Assembly (NCBI GenBank): GCA_041287865.1
Contig: JBGGMV010000064.1
Location: 45,228-109,227, forward strand
Direction of reading: 5' to 3'
Source of the DNA: JAPWJZ01 sp041287865
Lineage (GTDB): Bacteria > Pseudomonadota > Alphaproteobacteria > Micavibrionales > UBA2020
DNA length: 64,000 nt
Position numbers and translations under genes: made by a program. Shown here piece after piece: positions 1 through 9,292 of the stretch. The notes beneath the pieces are model-generated. The model worked only from the letters and a program-made list of their open reading frames with translations. It searched no databases and was not told where the DNA came from. Numbering within the stretch: position 1 is the first letter of the stretch; every line of letters starts with the position of its first letter.

Positions 1-1
1 C

Positions 2-1132
2 ACACATGGCAAGACGACCACCACGTCGATGATCGGCCATGTGATGGAAAAATCGGGCCTTGACCCCACCGTCATCAACGGCGGCATCATCAACGCCTAT
101 GGCACCAATACGCGCATGGGCGCATCGAACTGGATGGTTGTGGAATCGGACGAGAGCGACGGCACATTCGCCAAGCTGCCGTCGGTTGCCAGCATCATCA
201 CCAATATCGACCCCGAGCATATGGATTATTTCGGCGATTTCGAGACGGTGAAGGACGCTTACGTCGCTTACGCGCAGAACCTGCCGTTTTACGGCCTGGT
301 GGTCGCCTGCATCGACCATCCGGTTGTCGAAGAATTGCTGCCGCGTTTCCAGCGCCGTGTAACGACCTATGGTTTTTCGGACAAGGCCGATATTCAGGCC
401 GTGAATGTCGAAACGACACCGGAGGGCCTGACCTATGATATCAAGATCAACAATCCGCGCCTGACGGGCTTCGGCCCTGAAATCAAAGGCGTGAAGTTGC
501 CGATGTTCGGGCCGCATAACGTGCTGAACTCGCTGACCACTTTCGCCATCGGCCATGATATCGGCATTCCGGCGGAGAAGATCATCGCGGCGCTGTCGAA
601 ATTCTCGGGCGTGAAGCGCCGCTTCTCGACCACCGGCATCGTCAACGGCGTGACGGTGATCGACGATTACGGCCACCATCCGGTCGAAATCGCGGCCGTG
701 CTGCGCGCGGGCCGCGATGCGATTTCGGGCAACAAGGCCCAAAACAAGAATAATCGCGCGGGACGCCTGATCGCGCTGGTGCAGCCGCACCGTTACACGC
801 GCCTGTCATCCCTGTTCGATGAATTCTGCACCTGTTTCACGCTGGCCGACGAAGTGATCGTGGCCGATGTTTATTCGGCGGGGGAAGAACCCATTCCGGG
901 TGTGAACAAGGAAGCGCTGGCAAGCTGCATCCGTAAATCGGGCAAGGACAGGGTGCATACATTGAATGCACCAACCGATCTGGCGCCGCTGGTGGCCAGC
1001 ATCGCGAAGCCCGGCGATTTCGTGATCTGCCTTGGCGCAGGAACGATTACGCAATGGGCGCATGCGCTGCCGAAGGAACTGGAACAAATCTGGGGCATCG
1101 CGCCCGCCAAGGCGAACGGGACGCATAAATAA
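2..1132 (+). CDS. murC: UDP-N-acetylmuramate--L-alanine ligase, 5' end missing
   Basis: Cytoplasmic Mur ligase that adds L-alanine to UDP-MurNAc using ATP, the first amino acid of the peptidoglycan stem. The reading frame is open to the left edge and begins inside the Mur ligase P-loop (T-H-G-K-T-T-T-S), so roughly the first 110 residues lie outside the window. Further in are the ESDESDGTF segment, NIDPEHMDYF, the central-domain H-N-V-L-N-S and DDYGHHPVEI, all typical of MurC. The TAA stop shares its last base with the murB ATG (TAATG), which points to translational coupling. Its place before murB, ddl and ftsQ is the usual alphaproteobacterial order. Confidence 0.96.
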   Translation, partial: THGKTTTTSMIGHVMEKSGLDPTVINGGIINAYGTNTRMGASNWMVVESDESDGTFAKLPSVASIITNIDPEHMDYFGDFETVKDAYVAYAQNLPFYGLVVACIDHPVVEELLPRFQRRVTTYGFSDKADIQAVNVETTPEGLTYDIKINNPRLTGFGPEIKGVKLPMFGPHNVLNSLTTFAIGHDIGIPAEKIIAALSKFSGVKRRFSTTGIVNGVTVIDDYGHHPVEIAAVLRAGRDAISGNKAQNKNNRAGRLIALVQPHRYTRLSSLFDEFCTCFTLADEVIVADVYSAGEEPIPGVNKEALASCIRKSGKDRVHTLNAPTDLAPLVASIAKPGDFVICLGAGTITQWAHALPKELEQIWGIAPAKANGTHK

Positions 1133-2130
1133 TGACCACCACCGCCCCCACATTGCAGTCGCTGCAAGACGGCCCGCGTTTTCCCGCGGGGCTGGTCGAG
1201 AAGCTGCCGAAGGTGCGCGGGCGGCTGACGCCGAATGCGCCCTTGGGCCATATGACATGGTTCGGCGTGGGCGGCCCTGCGGAAGTTTTGTTCAAGCCCG
1301 CAGATAAAGAAGACCTTGTCAATTTCGTCACGCACTGCCCGAAGGATATTCCGATTACTGTGCTGGGCGTGGCGTCGAACCTGATTATCCGCGACGGCGG
1401 CGTGCCCGGCGTTGTTATCCGCATGGGGCGTGAATTTGCGACCATCGAGGCGTTGTCGACCAACGTGACGGCGGGCGCGGCTGCGCTTGATATGAACGTT
1501 GCGCTGCATGCGGCGAAGCATAGCATCGCGGGACTCGAGTTTCTGTCGGGTATCCCCGGCACCATCGGCGGGGCGCTGCGCATGAACGCGGGTGCCTATG
1601 GCGGCGAGGTGAAGGACGTATTGATTGCGGCGGAAGTCCTGTTCCGCGACGGCACGGTGAAGGAAATGACGGCGAAGGACATGGGGCTTTCATACCGCCA
1701 CAATGACCTGCCGAAGGACGTGATCTTCATGGGCTGCCGCCTGCGCGGCCATACGGGCAAGGTGCCGGACATCGAGAAAAAGATGGACGAGATTAAAACC
1801 AAGCGGTCGGAAAGCCAGCCGATTAAAACAAAAACCGGCGGCTCGACATTTGCCAATCCGGACGGCAAGCGCGCCTGGCAGCTGGTGGACGAAGCTGGCT
1901 GCCGCGGTTTCAAAATCGGCGGCGCGCAAATTTCCGAGATGCATTGCAATTTCATGATCAATACCGGCGACGCAACCGCCGCCGATATCGAGCGTCTGGG
2001 CGAAGAAGTGCGCAAACGTGTTGCGGAAAAGTCGGGCATCATGTTACGCTGGGAAATCAAGCGTATCGGCATCCCGCTTGAAAAAGATAACGACATTAAA
2101 GAGATGATTGGAAAGAGCGATGGCCACTAA
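1132..2130 (+). CDS. murB: UDP-N-acetylenolpyruvoylglucosamine reductase
   Basis: FAD-dependent cytoplasmic enzyme that reduces UDP-GlcNAc-enolpyruvate to UDP-MurNAc with NADPH. The 332-residue protein has the FAD-binding region (G-V-G-G-P-A around 45-50 and I-P-G-T-I-G-G-A at 141-148). The catalytic serine is in G-G-S-T-F-A-N-P (Ser238), and a late glutamate in R-W-E-I-K (Glu308) matches the family's proton donor region. The short form without the extra loop of the E. coli type fits the alphaproteobacterial and Gram-positive subtype. It starts one base into the murC stop and overlaps ddl by 11 bases, so murC, murB and ddl are almost certainly one transcript. Confidence 0.97.
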   Translation: MTTTAPTLQSLQDGPRFPAGLVEKLPKVRGRLTPNAPLGHMTWFGVGGPAEVLFKPADKEDLVNFVTHCPKDIPITVLGVASNLIIRDGGVPGVVIRMGREFATIEALSTNVTAGAAALDMNVALHAAKHSIAGLEFLSGIPGTIGGALRMNAGAYGGEVKDVLIAAEVLFRDGTVKEMTAKDMGLSYRHNDLPKDVIFMGCRLRGHTGKVPDIEKKMDEIKTKRSESQPIKTKTGGSTFANPDGKRAWQLVDEAGCRGFKIGGAQISEMHCNFMINTGDATAADIERLGEEVRKRVAEKSGIMLRWEIKRIGIPLEKDNDIKEMIGKSDGH

Positions 2131-3067
2131 ACGCAAGACAGTCGCAGTGTTAAAAGGGGGCTGGTCCTCCGAGCGCGATGTTTCCCTGTCTTCCGGCGCG
2201 GAATGCGCCAAGGCGCTCCGCGAAAAAGGCTATGACGTCAAAGAGATAGACGTGCAGCGCGACCTCTCGCTGCTGATCGCGGCGCTCACGCCCGCGCCCG
2301 ATGTTGTCTTTAATGCCTTGCACGGCAAATGGGGCGAGGACGGCTGCGTGCAGGGGGTGCTTGAAATCCTGAACATCCCCTATACCCATTCCAGTTCGCT
2401 CTCGTCTGCCTTGGCGATGAACAAGCAGCGCGCGAAAGAAATCCTGAAGCCCATGGGCGTTCCCTGCCCCGAGGGCGAGCTCATTCATATTGACGAGATC
2501 CGGAAGGGGCGCATCCCCTTCGAGCCGCCTTACGTGGTGAAGCCGAATAACGAGGGCTCCTCCGTCGGTGTATATATTGTACGTCAGGGCGACAACAAGC
2601 CGCCGCTGGGCCTCGACAAATGGTCTTACGGGCCTTATGCGCTCGTCGAAAAATACATTCCGGGCCGCGAATTGTCGGTCGGCGTGATGGGCGCACAGGG
2701 CGAGAAGCCGCGCGCGATCACCGTTACGGAAATAAAGACAGCCCTCGATTTCTATAACTACGAGGCGAAATACGCTGCCGGCGGATCGGTCCACGTGATC
2801 CCCGCCAACATCAATGCGGAAGTTTTCGAGGAAGCGAAGCGCATTGCCGCCTTCGCGCACGAAAAACTTGGCTGCACAGGTGTCACGCGCAGCGATTTCA
2901 GGTATAATGATTTAGAACCGGGTGTTTCGGGACTCTTTTATCTCGAAACGAATACACAGCCCGGCATGACGCCTACTTCGCTGGTTCCGGAGCAGGCGGC
3001 TCACTTGGGGATGACTTTTGGGGACCTTGTGGAATGGCTCGTCGAAAACGCGGCGATACATACATAA
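2120..3067 (+). CDS. ddl: D-alanine--D-alanine ligase
   Basis: ATP-grasp enzyme that makes D-Ala-D-Ala for the muropeptide stem. The protein is 315 residues, normal for the family. It shows S-E-R-D-V-S-L-S-S-G (substrate-binding Glu18), KPNNEGSSVG for ATP binding, EKYIPGRELSVGV, and the C-terminal F-Y-L-E-T-N-T-Q-P-G-M-T metal-binding loop. I chose the ATG at 2120 over the TTG at 2108 because a GGAAAGAG ribosome site lies just before it and the protein then begins directly with the first beta strand. The start overlaps the murB end by 11 bases; ftsQ follows after 18 bases. Confidence 0.96.
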   Translation: MATKRKTVAVLKGGWSSERDVSLSSGAECAKALREKGYDVKEIDVQRDLSLLIAALTPAPDVVFNALHGKWGEDGCVQGVLEILNIPYTHSSSLSSALAMNKQRAKEILKPMGVPCPEGELIHIDEIRKGRIPFEPPYVVKPNNEGSSVGVYIVRQGDNKPPLGLDKWSYGPYALVEKYIPGRELSVGVMGAQGEKPRAITVTEIKTALDFYNYEAKYAAGGSVHVIPANINAEVFEEAKRIAAFAHEKLGCTGVTRSDFRYNDLEPGVSGLFYLETNTQPGMTPTSLVPEQAAHLGMTFGDLVEWLVENAAIHT

Positions 3068-3085
3068 GGTTAAGACTGGGGATAG

Positions 3086-3907
3086 ATGAAGTTCTTGAAT
3101 TGGCGCGGAGCTCCGCTTTCGCGCCGGAGCGCCCGCGTATGGATGCTCCGGCTGCGCACATGCGGCATTGTGCTGGGCGTTGTCGGGCTGACCGGCGGCG
3201 CCGGCTATTACGGCTGGACGCGCCTGCCCTTCGCGCTGGTATCATCCTGGGTATCCGAAAAAACACTGACAACGACTGCCGCCGCCGGTTTCCACGTGAA
3301 CGAAATTCTGGTCACGGGCAGGAAGCGCATTTCGCAGGATGATCTGCTGGCGCGCCTCAACGTGCATTACGGCGACCCGATCTTCGGCGTCAATGTCACC
3401 GCCGCGCGCGACCAGCTTGCCGAAATTTCATGGGTAAAGGATATTTCCGTCACCCGCCGCCTGCCCGATAAAATCGTCGTGCAGTTGAAAGAGCGCGCGC
3501 CTGCCGCGCTGTGGCAGTACCAGAAGAAACTTTCCGTCATCGACGCCGACGGCCGCACACTGGCATCCAAAGACCTTGGTGAATTCCAGAGCCTGCCGCT
3601 CGTCGTCGGCGAAGACGCGCCCGAACATGCGGCGGCGCTGCTGCGCATGCTGGCGGCGGAGCCTGCGGTGATGCAGCAGCTGTCCAGCGCGGTGCGCGTC
3701 GGTTCGCGCCGCTGGGACCTGCGCCTGAAAAACGGCATCAACGTCAAGCTGCCCGAGGCCGAGGCCGAACTGGCGCTGGCGCGCCTTGCTGCGGAAAGCG
3801 ACGGCTTGCTGACCAAGAATATCGTATCCATCGACCTGCGCCTGCCGGAACAAATCACCGTGCAGCCCGGGCCGGCACAAGTCACAGAAGATAAAAAAAC
3901 CATCTAA
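3086..3907 (+). CDS. ftsQ: cell division protein FtsQ
   Basis: Bitopic inner-membrane divisome protein that links FtsK/FtsA-side components to FtsL/FtsB and FtsW/FtsI. The 273-residue protein has a basic cytoplasmic N-terminus, one membrane helix at about 26-45, then a POTRA domain (F-H-V-N-E-I-L-V-T-G-R through L-K-E-R-A-P-A-A-L-W, about 70-140) and the beta domain. The family is poorly conserved, so the assignment rests on the POTRA pattern plus the position between ddl and ftsA. A GGGGA ribosome site lies four bases before the ATG. Confidence 0.93.
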   Translation: MKFLNWRGAPLSRRSARVWMLRLRTCGIVLGVVGLTGGAGYYGWTRLPFALVSSWVSEKTLTTTAAAGFHVNEILVTGRKRISQDDLLARLNVHYGDPIFGVNVTAARDQLAEISWVKDISVTRRLPDKIVVQLKERAPAALWQYQKKLSVIDADGRTLASKDLGEFQSLPLVVGEDAPEHAAALLRMLAAEPAVMQQLSSAVRVGSRRWDLRLKNGINVKLPEAEAELALARLAAESDGLLTKNIVSIDLRLPEQITVQPGPAQVTEDKKTI

Positions 3908-3922
3908 AAAAGCGGGGAAAAG

Positions 3923-5275
3923 ATGATGAAGGAAGACAAAGGCGAACTGAAGGCACATAAACCGCAGGCTGGCAAAACCCAGCCGCAGCGGCAAAAGCAT
4001 CAGGAAAACCTGTTTTCCAAGAACATCATTGCCGCGCTCGATATCGGCTCGTCGAAAGTTGTCTGCTTTATCGCCGAGATCAAGAGCCACGGCACGATCG
4101 AAGTGGTCGGCATCGGCCATCAGGCATCCAAGGGCGTGAAATCCGGCACCATCGTCGACCTGAAGGCTGCCGAAGGCGCGGTCGCCGCAGCGGTCGAGTC
4201 CGCCGAGATGATGGCGAAAGACCATTTGCAGGGCAGCCCCATCCGGCAAGTGTTTGTCTCCGTGCCCGGCATGCATACGCTTACCCATCGCCTGCCCGTG
4301 AACGTGCGCATCGGCGGCCATGAAGTGACCGAGCGTGACATTCGCGGCGCGCTGCAGCAGAGCCGCAATGTCGCCGTGCCCGGCCGTGACGAACTGATCC
4401 ACGTCATCGCCACCGGCTATTCCATCGACAAGCAGAAGGGCATTTCCGAGCCGCGCGGCATGACGGGCCAGAACCTTGAAGTCAATATCGCGCCCGTGAC
4501 CGCGCTTACGCCCGCCACGCGCAATCTGGCCGGTATCGTCCATCAAAATCACCTCGAGATCGAAGGCTATTGCGCAGCGCCCTATGCCGCCGGCCTTGCC
4601 GCGCTGGTCGAAGATGAAAAAGACCTTGGCTGCACCGTGATCGATATGGGCGGCGGCACGACGGGAATTGCCGTGTTTTCCGGTGGAAAACTGGTCTATT
4701 CGACCGCCATCCCCGTCGGCGGCAACCATGTGACCAGCGATATCGCGCGCGGGCTTCTTACCTCCATGACCGATGCCGAGCGCATCAAAACGCTCTACGG
4801 ATCAGCGCAGGCTGGCGGTCTTGACGACAGTGCGATGATCGACGTTCCGCCGGTCGGCGAAGAAGAACATTCGCAACCGAACTACGTGCCGCGCTCCGTG
4901 CTCGGCAATATCATCCAGCCGCGCATCGAGGAAACATTCGAATTAGTGCGTCAAAAGCTGGATGACAGCGGCATCGGCAAAATCGCCGGACGCCGCGTCG
5001 TGCTGACGGGCGGCGCATCGCAGCTGCCGGGTCTCTGCGAAATCGGGCAGCTTATTCTTGATAAACAAATTCGTCTCGGCCGTCCGCAACGCATCAAGGG
5101 CCTCGCTGAATCAACCGGCGGCCCCGCATTTTCTGCCTGCGCGGGATTGCTTCACTACGCCGCGGAACATCAGGATGAAATTCCGCGCGCTGCGCAAAAC
5201 CAATTCGGCATCAACCTGCCGTTTAACACGCAACTGCTCCACAAGGTAACTCTTTGGTTGAAGGAGAACTGGTAA
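3923..5275 (+). CDS. ftsA: cell division protein FtsA
   Basis: Actin-like ATPase that anchors FtsZ filaments to the membrane and recruits later division proteins. The 450-residue protein has the phosphate-1 motif A-L-D-I-G-S-S-K near residue 40, the SHS2/1C domain in the middle, the phosphate-2 motif D-M-G-G-G-T-T-G, and a C-terminal amphipathic helix (LLHKVTLWLKENW) that serves as the membrane tether. A lysine/glutamine-rich extension of about 30 residues precedes the first motif. Two ATGs are adjacent (3923 and 3926) behind a GGGGA site, and either could be used. It sits between ftsQ and ftsZ as expected. Confidence 0.97.
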   Translation: MMKEDKGELKAHKPQAGKTQPQRQKHQENLFSKNIIAALDIGSSKVVCFIAEIKSHGTIEVVGIGHQASKGVKSGTIVDLKAAEGAVAAAVESAEMMAKDHLQGSPIRQVFVSVPGMHTLTHRLPVNVRIGGHEVTERDIRGALQQSRNVAVPGRDELIHVIATGYSIDKQKGISEPRGMTGQNLEVNIAPVTALTPATRNLAGIVHQNHLEIEGYCAAPYAAGLAALVEDEKDLGCTVIDMGGGTTGIAVFSGGKLVYSTAIPVGGNHVTSDIARGLLTSMTDAERIKTLYGSAQAGGLDDSAMIDVPPVGEEEHSQPNYVPRSVLGNIIQPRIEETFELVRQKLDDSGIGKIAGRRVVLTGGASQLPGLCEIGQLILDKQIRLGRPQRIKGLAESTGGPAFSACAGLLHYAAEHQDEIPRAAQNQFGINLPFNTQLLHKVTLWLKENW

Positions 5276-5446
5276 GCGACTCAAACTGCAAACAACTTCG
5301 CGCTTTCTTCTTCCTCTTGCTAATTCTTGGGGGAATATTAGGGGAAAGAGATTGTCAAAAAAAGTGCAAGATCAAAGCATGATGACTCTGGAAAGCTCGA
5401 ATCACTTCAAGGTAGAATCATCAATCGAAGCGGAGGAATAAAAACA

Positions 5447-7261
5447 ATGGCAATCAACATTAGAATGCAATCACAGACGAACCGGCTCAGGCCGAAAATC
5501 ACCGTGATTGGCGTCGGCGGTGCCGGCGGCAATGCGGTCAACAACATGATCAATTCCAATCTCGAAGGCTGCGAATTCCTGGTGTGCAACACCGATGCGC
5601 AGGCGCTCGAGGGCAATTCTGCCTCGCATAAAATCCAGCTCGGCGTGAACGTCACGCGCGGCCTGGGCGCTGGCGCAAACCCCGAAGTGGGTCGTGCGGC
5701 AGCCGAGGAAAGCATCGACGAAATCATGGCGTATCTCGAAGGCTCGAACATGGTCTTCGTGACATGCGGCATGGGCGGCGGCACCGGCACCGGCGCTGCT
5801 CCCGTGATCGCACAGGCTGCGCGCGAAGCGGGCATCCTGACCATCGGCGTCGTGACCAAGCCCTTCCACTTCGAAGGCACGCACCGCATGAAACTGGCCG
5901 AGAACGGCATCAACGAGCTGCAAAAGCACGTCGATACGCTGATCATCATCCCGAACCAGAACCTGTTCCGCATCGCCAACGAGAAGACGACCTTCGCGGA
6001 CGCCTTCAAGATGGCCGATGAAGTGCTTCAGTCTGGCGTGCGCGGCGTGACCGACCTGATGGTCATGCCGGGCCTCATCAACCTCGACTTCGCCGACGTC
6101 CGCGCGGTCATGGCAGAGATGGGCAAGGCGATGATGGGCACCGGTTACGGCGAAGGCGAGCGTCGCGCAGTTGCGGCCGCTGAATCCGCCATTTCCAACC
6201 CGCTGCTCGACGATGTCTCGATGAAAGGCGCCCGCGGCGTCCTTATCAACGTCATCGGCGGCTCCGACCTCACGCTGTTTGAAGTTGACGAAGCCGTCAA
6301 CCGCATCCGCGATGAAGTCGATCCCGATGCGAACATCATCTTCGGCTCGACGCAGGACGACACGCTGGATGGCAAGATGCGCATCTCGGTTGTCGCAACC
6401 GGCATCGAAGCGCCGCAGGCTGCTGCCCGCCCCATGCATTATTCGAGCGCTGGCGTTGAACCCGCCCGCCGCCCGATTACGCAGCAGGCGCCGCAACAGG
6501 CTCCCGTGCGCCCCGCCGTCAATACGCAACCCGGTTACACCGCTTACAGCGGCAATTCGGCTGGTGCGCGTGATACCGTGCGTGACAGCTACGGCACTGG
6601 CAGCCTTCCGGCTTCCATCCTGCCCTCGGCGTCGCGTCCGGTCGTGTCTCCGCACGCTTCGGCAACGGCTCAACCCGCTATGGCGCAGCGTCCGCAACAG
6701 CAACAGCCGGTCGCGCAAGCGCCCGCCGCTCCGGTTGCAGGCTATGCGCCGCCGCAACCCGGCGATGGCTGGGATCGTTCTCCCGAACCGCAGGCCCAGA
6801 CGGGCTTCGCGCAAGGGGCAACGGGCGGTTACGCACAGACCGCAGCCGCACGCAAGCTGAACGAGCAGGAAGGCAGCTGGGGCACCAAGCCCAGCACGCC
6901 CCCTGTGACGCAAAACTATCCGCAGCGCAATGTGACGGCACCCGCGACAGCGGCCCAGCCCAAAGCACAGCGCCACGGCAACAGCTTCATCCCCCCGAAA
7001 CCGGTCGACCCCCGCATCAGCGGCGCAGACCTGTTCGCGGGCGAGACGCTGACCGCGACCAAGACCGAAGCGGCCGTTGAAAAACAGCCGAAGAAGTCGC
7101 CGTCGCTGTTCGAACGCTTTACGCTCCAGCGGGAGAAGGAAGTTACGGTTCCTGCCCCCGCCGCGCCGAAGGCAGAGCCCAGCCTTACCGTCCAGGAAGG
7201 CGGCAAGCAGGCGGAGGACGAGCTGGATATTCCGGCTTTCCTGCGTCGCCAGGCGAACTAA
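5447..7261 (+). CDS. ftsZ: cell division protein FtsZ
   Basis: Tubulin-like GTPase that forms the Z ring. The globular core (about 1-320) has the G-box G-G-G-T-G-T-G-A-A-P at 110-119, N-T-D at 48-50 and the T7 synergy loop N-L-D-F-A-D. A long linker rich in Pro, Gln and Ala (about 325-585) follows. The extreme C-terminus, D-I-P-A-F-L-R-R-Q, is the conserved peptide that binds FtsA. At 604 residues it is much longer than the E. coli protein, but long linkers are common in alphaproteobacteria. A strong GCGGAGGA ribosome site precedes the ATG. The 171-base gap after ftsA probably holds its own promoter, and a strong terminator follows. Confidence 0.98.
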   Translation: MAINIRMQSQTNRLRPKITVIGVGGAGGNAVNNMINSNLEGCEFLVCNTDAQALEGNSASHKIQLGVNVTRGLGAGANPEVGRAAAEESIDEIMAYLEGSNMVFVTCGMGGGTGTGAAPVIAQAAREAGILTIGVVTKPFHFEGTHRMKLAENGINELQKHVDTLIIIPNQNLFRIANEKTTFADAFKMADEVLQSGVRGVTDLMVMPGLINLDFADVRAVMAEMGKAMMGTGYGEGERRAVAAAESAISNPLLDDVSMKGARGVLINVIGGSDLTLFEVDEAVNRIRDEVDPDANIIFGSTQDDTLDGKMRISVVATGIEAPQAAARPMHYSSAGVEPARRPITQQAPQQAPVRPAVNTQPGYTAYSGNSAGARDTVRDSYGTGSLPASILPSASRPVVSPHASATAQPAMAQRPQQQQPVAQAPAAPVAGYAPPQPGDGWDRSPEPQAQTGFAQGATGGYAQTAAARKLNEQEGSWGTKPSTPPVTQNYPQRNVTAPATAAQPKAQRHGNSFIPPKPVDPRISGADLFAGETLTATKTEAAVEKQPKKSPSLFERFTLQREKEVTVPAPAAPKAEPSLTVQEGGKQAEDELDIPAFLRRQAN

Positions 7262-7283
7262 TCCTTCGCCGCTTCGGTAAGTA

Positions 7284-7315
7284 AAAAACCCCCGGGAGCG
7301 ATCCCGGGGGTTTTT
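7284..7315 (+). terminator. Rho-independent terminator after ftsZ
   Basis: A perfect 14-bp stem (five A, five C, GGGA on the left; exact complement on the right) closes on a GCGA tetraloop of the stable GNRA class. The right arm ends in a run of T. It begins 23 bases after the ftsZ stop and separates the division cluster from the DUF3800 gene. Confidence 0.93.
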
Positions 7316-7415
7316 CTTTATGGGCGGCTTTCTATTCTTCAGGCGCGCGTGATATGCAAAGAAACCCGCTTGTGCTATGCTTAACTACTCCTAGAAAAAA
7401 CTCAAGAATCACTCA

Positions 7416-8195
7416 ATGGCCCTTCGAGCATACATTGATGAAAGCGCCGATGGACTTGGCTCACATACGGCCGTAATGGCAGGTTACGTAGCCAAACCTG
7501 AAGCGTGGGTCAATTTTTCTGCTGAGTGGAAAGAAGAGCTTGATAGGCAAAAAAAGCCATTCTTTAGCGCCACCAAGAAGATATTTTCCGGTGGCGGGTC
7601 GACTAGAAATGCCGAAAAATTTTATAGGATTATAGAACGACATGCGGATTTCGGCATTTCCGTCACTACGAATATACCGAATTACCGCAAGCTCATGGAT
7701 AGAATCGATTTTCCCGCTGAGTTTAGAGAAATAGAAGAGTTTAAAAAATTAAAAGATCCCTTCGCGTTAATGTATCAAGCGTTTATTGAGCTTTCATTAC
7801 ACGACAAAGAGACTTTGCTCCATATATATGAACCAATTGATTTTATCTTTGATGAAACCTCGAAATACAAAGCGCTTATTAGTCGGTCTTTTAAATACAC
7901 TCACTACTCGGCAACAAAAGTGGGAATTCCGTTAGAAAAACTGGGGGCTATGCCTATCTTTGAGGACGACAAAAAATCGCTTCCGCTCCAGGCTGCAGAC
8001 CTTCTTGCGAGACTGGTTAGAAACACAGAGGTTATCGGAGTTCAGTGGGACGGGTCTCAAATGCCTTGGAATAAAAACAAGAGGATTCCGTGCTTGTGCG
8101 TGGACTTGGGCGAAGCTTATTTTCTGGGTAGGATGAAACATTCTTTTTCCGATGAGAACATAAAAATCTATAGAGACTACCAAGCTGTGTCTTGA
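7416..8195 (+). CDS. DUF3800 domain-containing protein
   Basis: A 259-residue protein of the DUF3800 family, whose function is not established; members are common on mobile elements and in variable regions. The hallmarks are an N-terminal Y-I-D-E-S followed by a hydrophobic strand, and a C-terminal L-Q-A-A-D-L-L-A that supplies another conserved aspartate, a layout recalling RNase H-like folds. Codon use is clearly AT-richer than in ftsZ or lpxC (frequent AAA, TTT, ATA), and it interrupts the conserved ftsZ-lpxC neighbourhood. Both points suggest horizontal acquisition. It is bracketed by the ftsZ terminator and another hairpin, so it is probably a single-gene unit. No partner gene is visible. 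Confidence 0.85.
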   Translation: MALRAYIDESADGLGSHTAVMAGYVAKPEAWVNFSAEWKEELDRQKKPFFSATKKIFSGGGSTRNAEKFYRIIERHADFGISVTTNIPNYRKLMDRIDFPAEFREIEEFKKLKDPFALMYQAFIELSLHDKETLLHIYEPIDFIFDETSKYKALISRSFKYTHYSATKVGIPLEKLGAMPIFEDDKKSLPLQAADLLARLVRNTEVIGVQWDGSQMPWNKNKRIPCLCVDLGEAYFLGRMKHSFSDENIKIYRDYQAVS

Positions 8196-8238
8196 GCTTC
8201 TTACTTACCCCCTCAGAAGAAAAAATTGCCTTAAAAAA

Positions 8239-8266
8239 AAAAGGCCGGTATTGCTACCGGCCTTTT
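8239..8266. terminator. bidirectional Rho-independent terminator
   Basis: A 12-bp perfect stem (AAAAGGCCGGTA with its complement) and a TTGC loop lie between the convergent DUF3800 gene and the minus-strand lipoprotein gene. The run of ten A on the left makes it a particularly good terminator for the minus strand, and TTTT on the right serves the plus strand. Confidence 0.88.
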
Positions 8267-8315
8267 CTCTGTGCGGGCCACGAAGCATGGCCGTCGGGGT
8301 TCACAGGGAGTAACT

Positions 8316-9146
8316 TTAATTCCTTGTCAGTTTCATCGGTTGGCCGCGCTCGGCCAGTTGCAGGCGCAGGTCTGTGAAAAGATCGACTGATTCATCGGCC
8401 AGCTGCTGCGCCGCCTGCGCCTTGACCTTGCGCGTGAGCTCCACCTTGTCGCCGGGCTTGGAGCCCCAGCCCCAGGCGGATGCCGAACGGCTCTTTGTCT
8501 CTACCACGGTGCTGAGCGTGCCATAGGGGTAACCCTGTATCACGTCGATCAGCAGCGCATTGCCGAGACCTTCGGCATCATGGCGTTCCGACGGCAGGAT
8601 ATATCCGCCTAAAATCGTCGTGTTGGCGGCGGCGAGGATATTGCGGTGTTCACTTTCCTTGGTAATCACTTCGTAGACCAGCACGGCGTCAAGATGCTGA
8701 CGCGCCGCTCCAAGGCGGATCATGTTGATGGTGCTGGTGCTGCGCGACTGGCCGTAGCTGCCGGATTCCGCCATCTGCGCAATCATGGGGTTGACGGGCA
8801 CGAATTCGCCGAAGCTGCGGCCCAGTTTTTGCGCCGCCTTGTTCCAGCCGTCGGCTTCTTCCATCGGCAGGACGGTCAGGTAGCCGTTTTCGACGCGCGC
8901 CAGGCCAATACGGGCGGGAAATTTCAGCACCGGTTCCACCGCTGCGGCTTCCCTGATGCGCTGTTCGATCGATTTTATTTCCTCCGTCACCGTGCCGTCG
9001 GCCAGTTTTGTCTGCCTGACCGGCGCGGGCACGGGCACGGATCTATATTGTGAGAGATAGGCATCGCCCGATGTCGTCTGGGTTGTGCGTGAACAGGCGG
9101 AAAGCAAAACGGCGGACAGGACAAGGGCGGCTAAAAACGGTTTCAT
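8316..9146 (-). CDS. outer-envelope lipoprotein of unknown function
   Basis: A 276-residue predicted lipoprotein. The hydrophobic signal ends in the lipobox L-L-S-A-C, so Cys18 would be acylated after cleavage. The mature part is hydrophilic, with no further membrane segment and a Ser/Trp-rich stretch near residue 230 (S-R-S-A-S-A-W-G-W-G). I do not recognise a named domain. I place the start at the ATG at 9146 because an AGAGGA site lies six bases upstream; a TTG five codons earlier would put that site inside the gene. It ends before a bidirectional terminator and is probably monocistronic. Confidence 0.8.
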   Translation of the reverse strand: MKPFLAALVLSAVLLSACSRTTQTTSGDAYLSQYRSVPVPAPVRQTKLADGTVTEEIKSIEQRIREAAAVEPVLKFPARIGLARVENGYLTVLPMEEADGWNKAAQKLGRSFGEFVPVNPMIAQMAESGSYGQSRSTSTINMIRLGAARQHLDAVLVYEVITKESEHRNILAAANTTILGGYILPSERHDAEGLGNALLIDVIQGYPYGTLSTVVETKSRSASAWGWGSKPGDKVELTRKVKAQAAQQLADESVDLFTDLRLQLAERGQPMKLTRN

Positions 9147-9244
9147 GAAATTCCTCTGCAATTAAGGTTTCTATTTGCAAAGTCGTAGCAGCCCCCTGTG
9201 CAGCCGTTATGGCGCAGTTGTGGCTTTCTTGCGCAAACGAAAAA

Positions 9245-9268
9245 AAGGCCCGGATTCTTCCGGGCCTT
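9245..9268. terminator. terminator hairpin downstream of the 9.3-9.9 kb gene
   Basis: A 10-bp stem (AAGGCCCGGA with its complement) and a TTCT loop. The left flank carries a run of A, giving a U-tract on the minus strand just after the stop at 9293. On the plus strand the tail is CTTTCTTC, which is weaker. Confidence 0.8.
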
Positions 9269-9292
9269 CTTTCTTCTCTGGACGACGAAACT

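Noticed and set aside
3428..4729. 433-codon open frame opposite ftsQ and ftsA
   Set aside because: Spans two real genes in antisense, with no domain and biased composition.
5471..6976. 501-codon open frame opposite ftsZ
   Set aside because: Shadow frame in GC-rich DNA. ftsZ on the other strand is unambiguous.
8192..8377. 61-codon plus-strand frame after the DUF3800 gene
   Set aside because: It reads through a strong terminator hairpin and shows no protein features.
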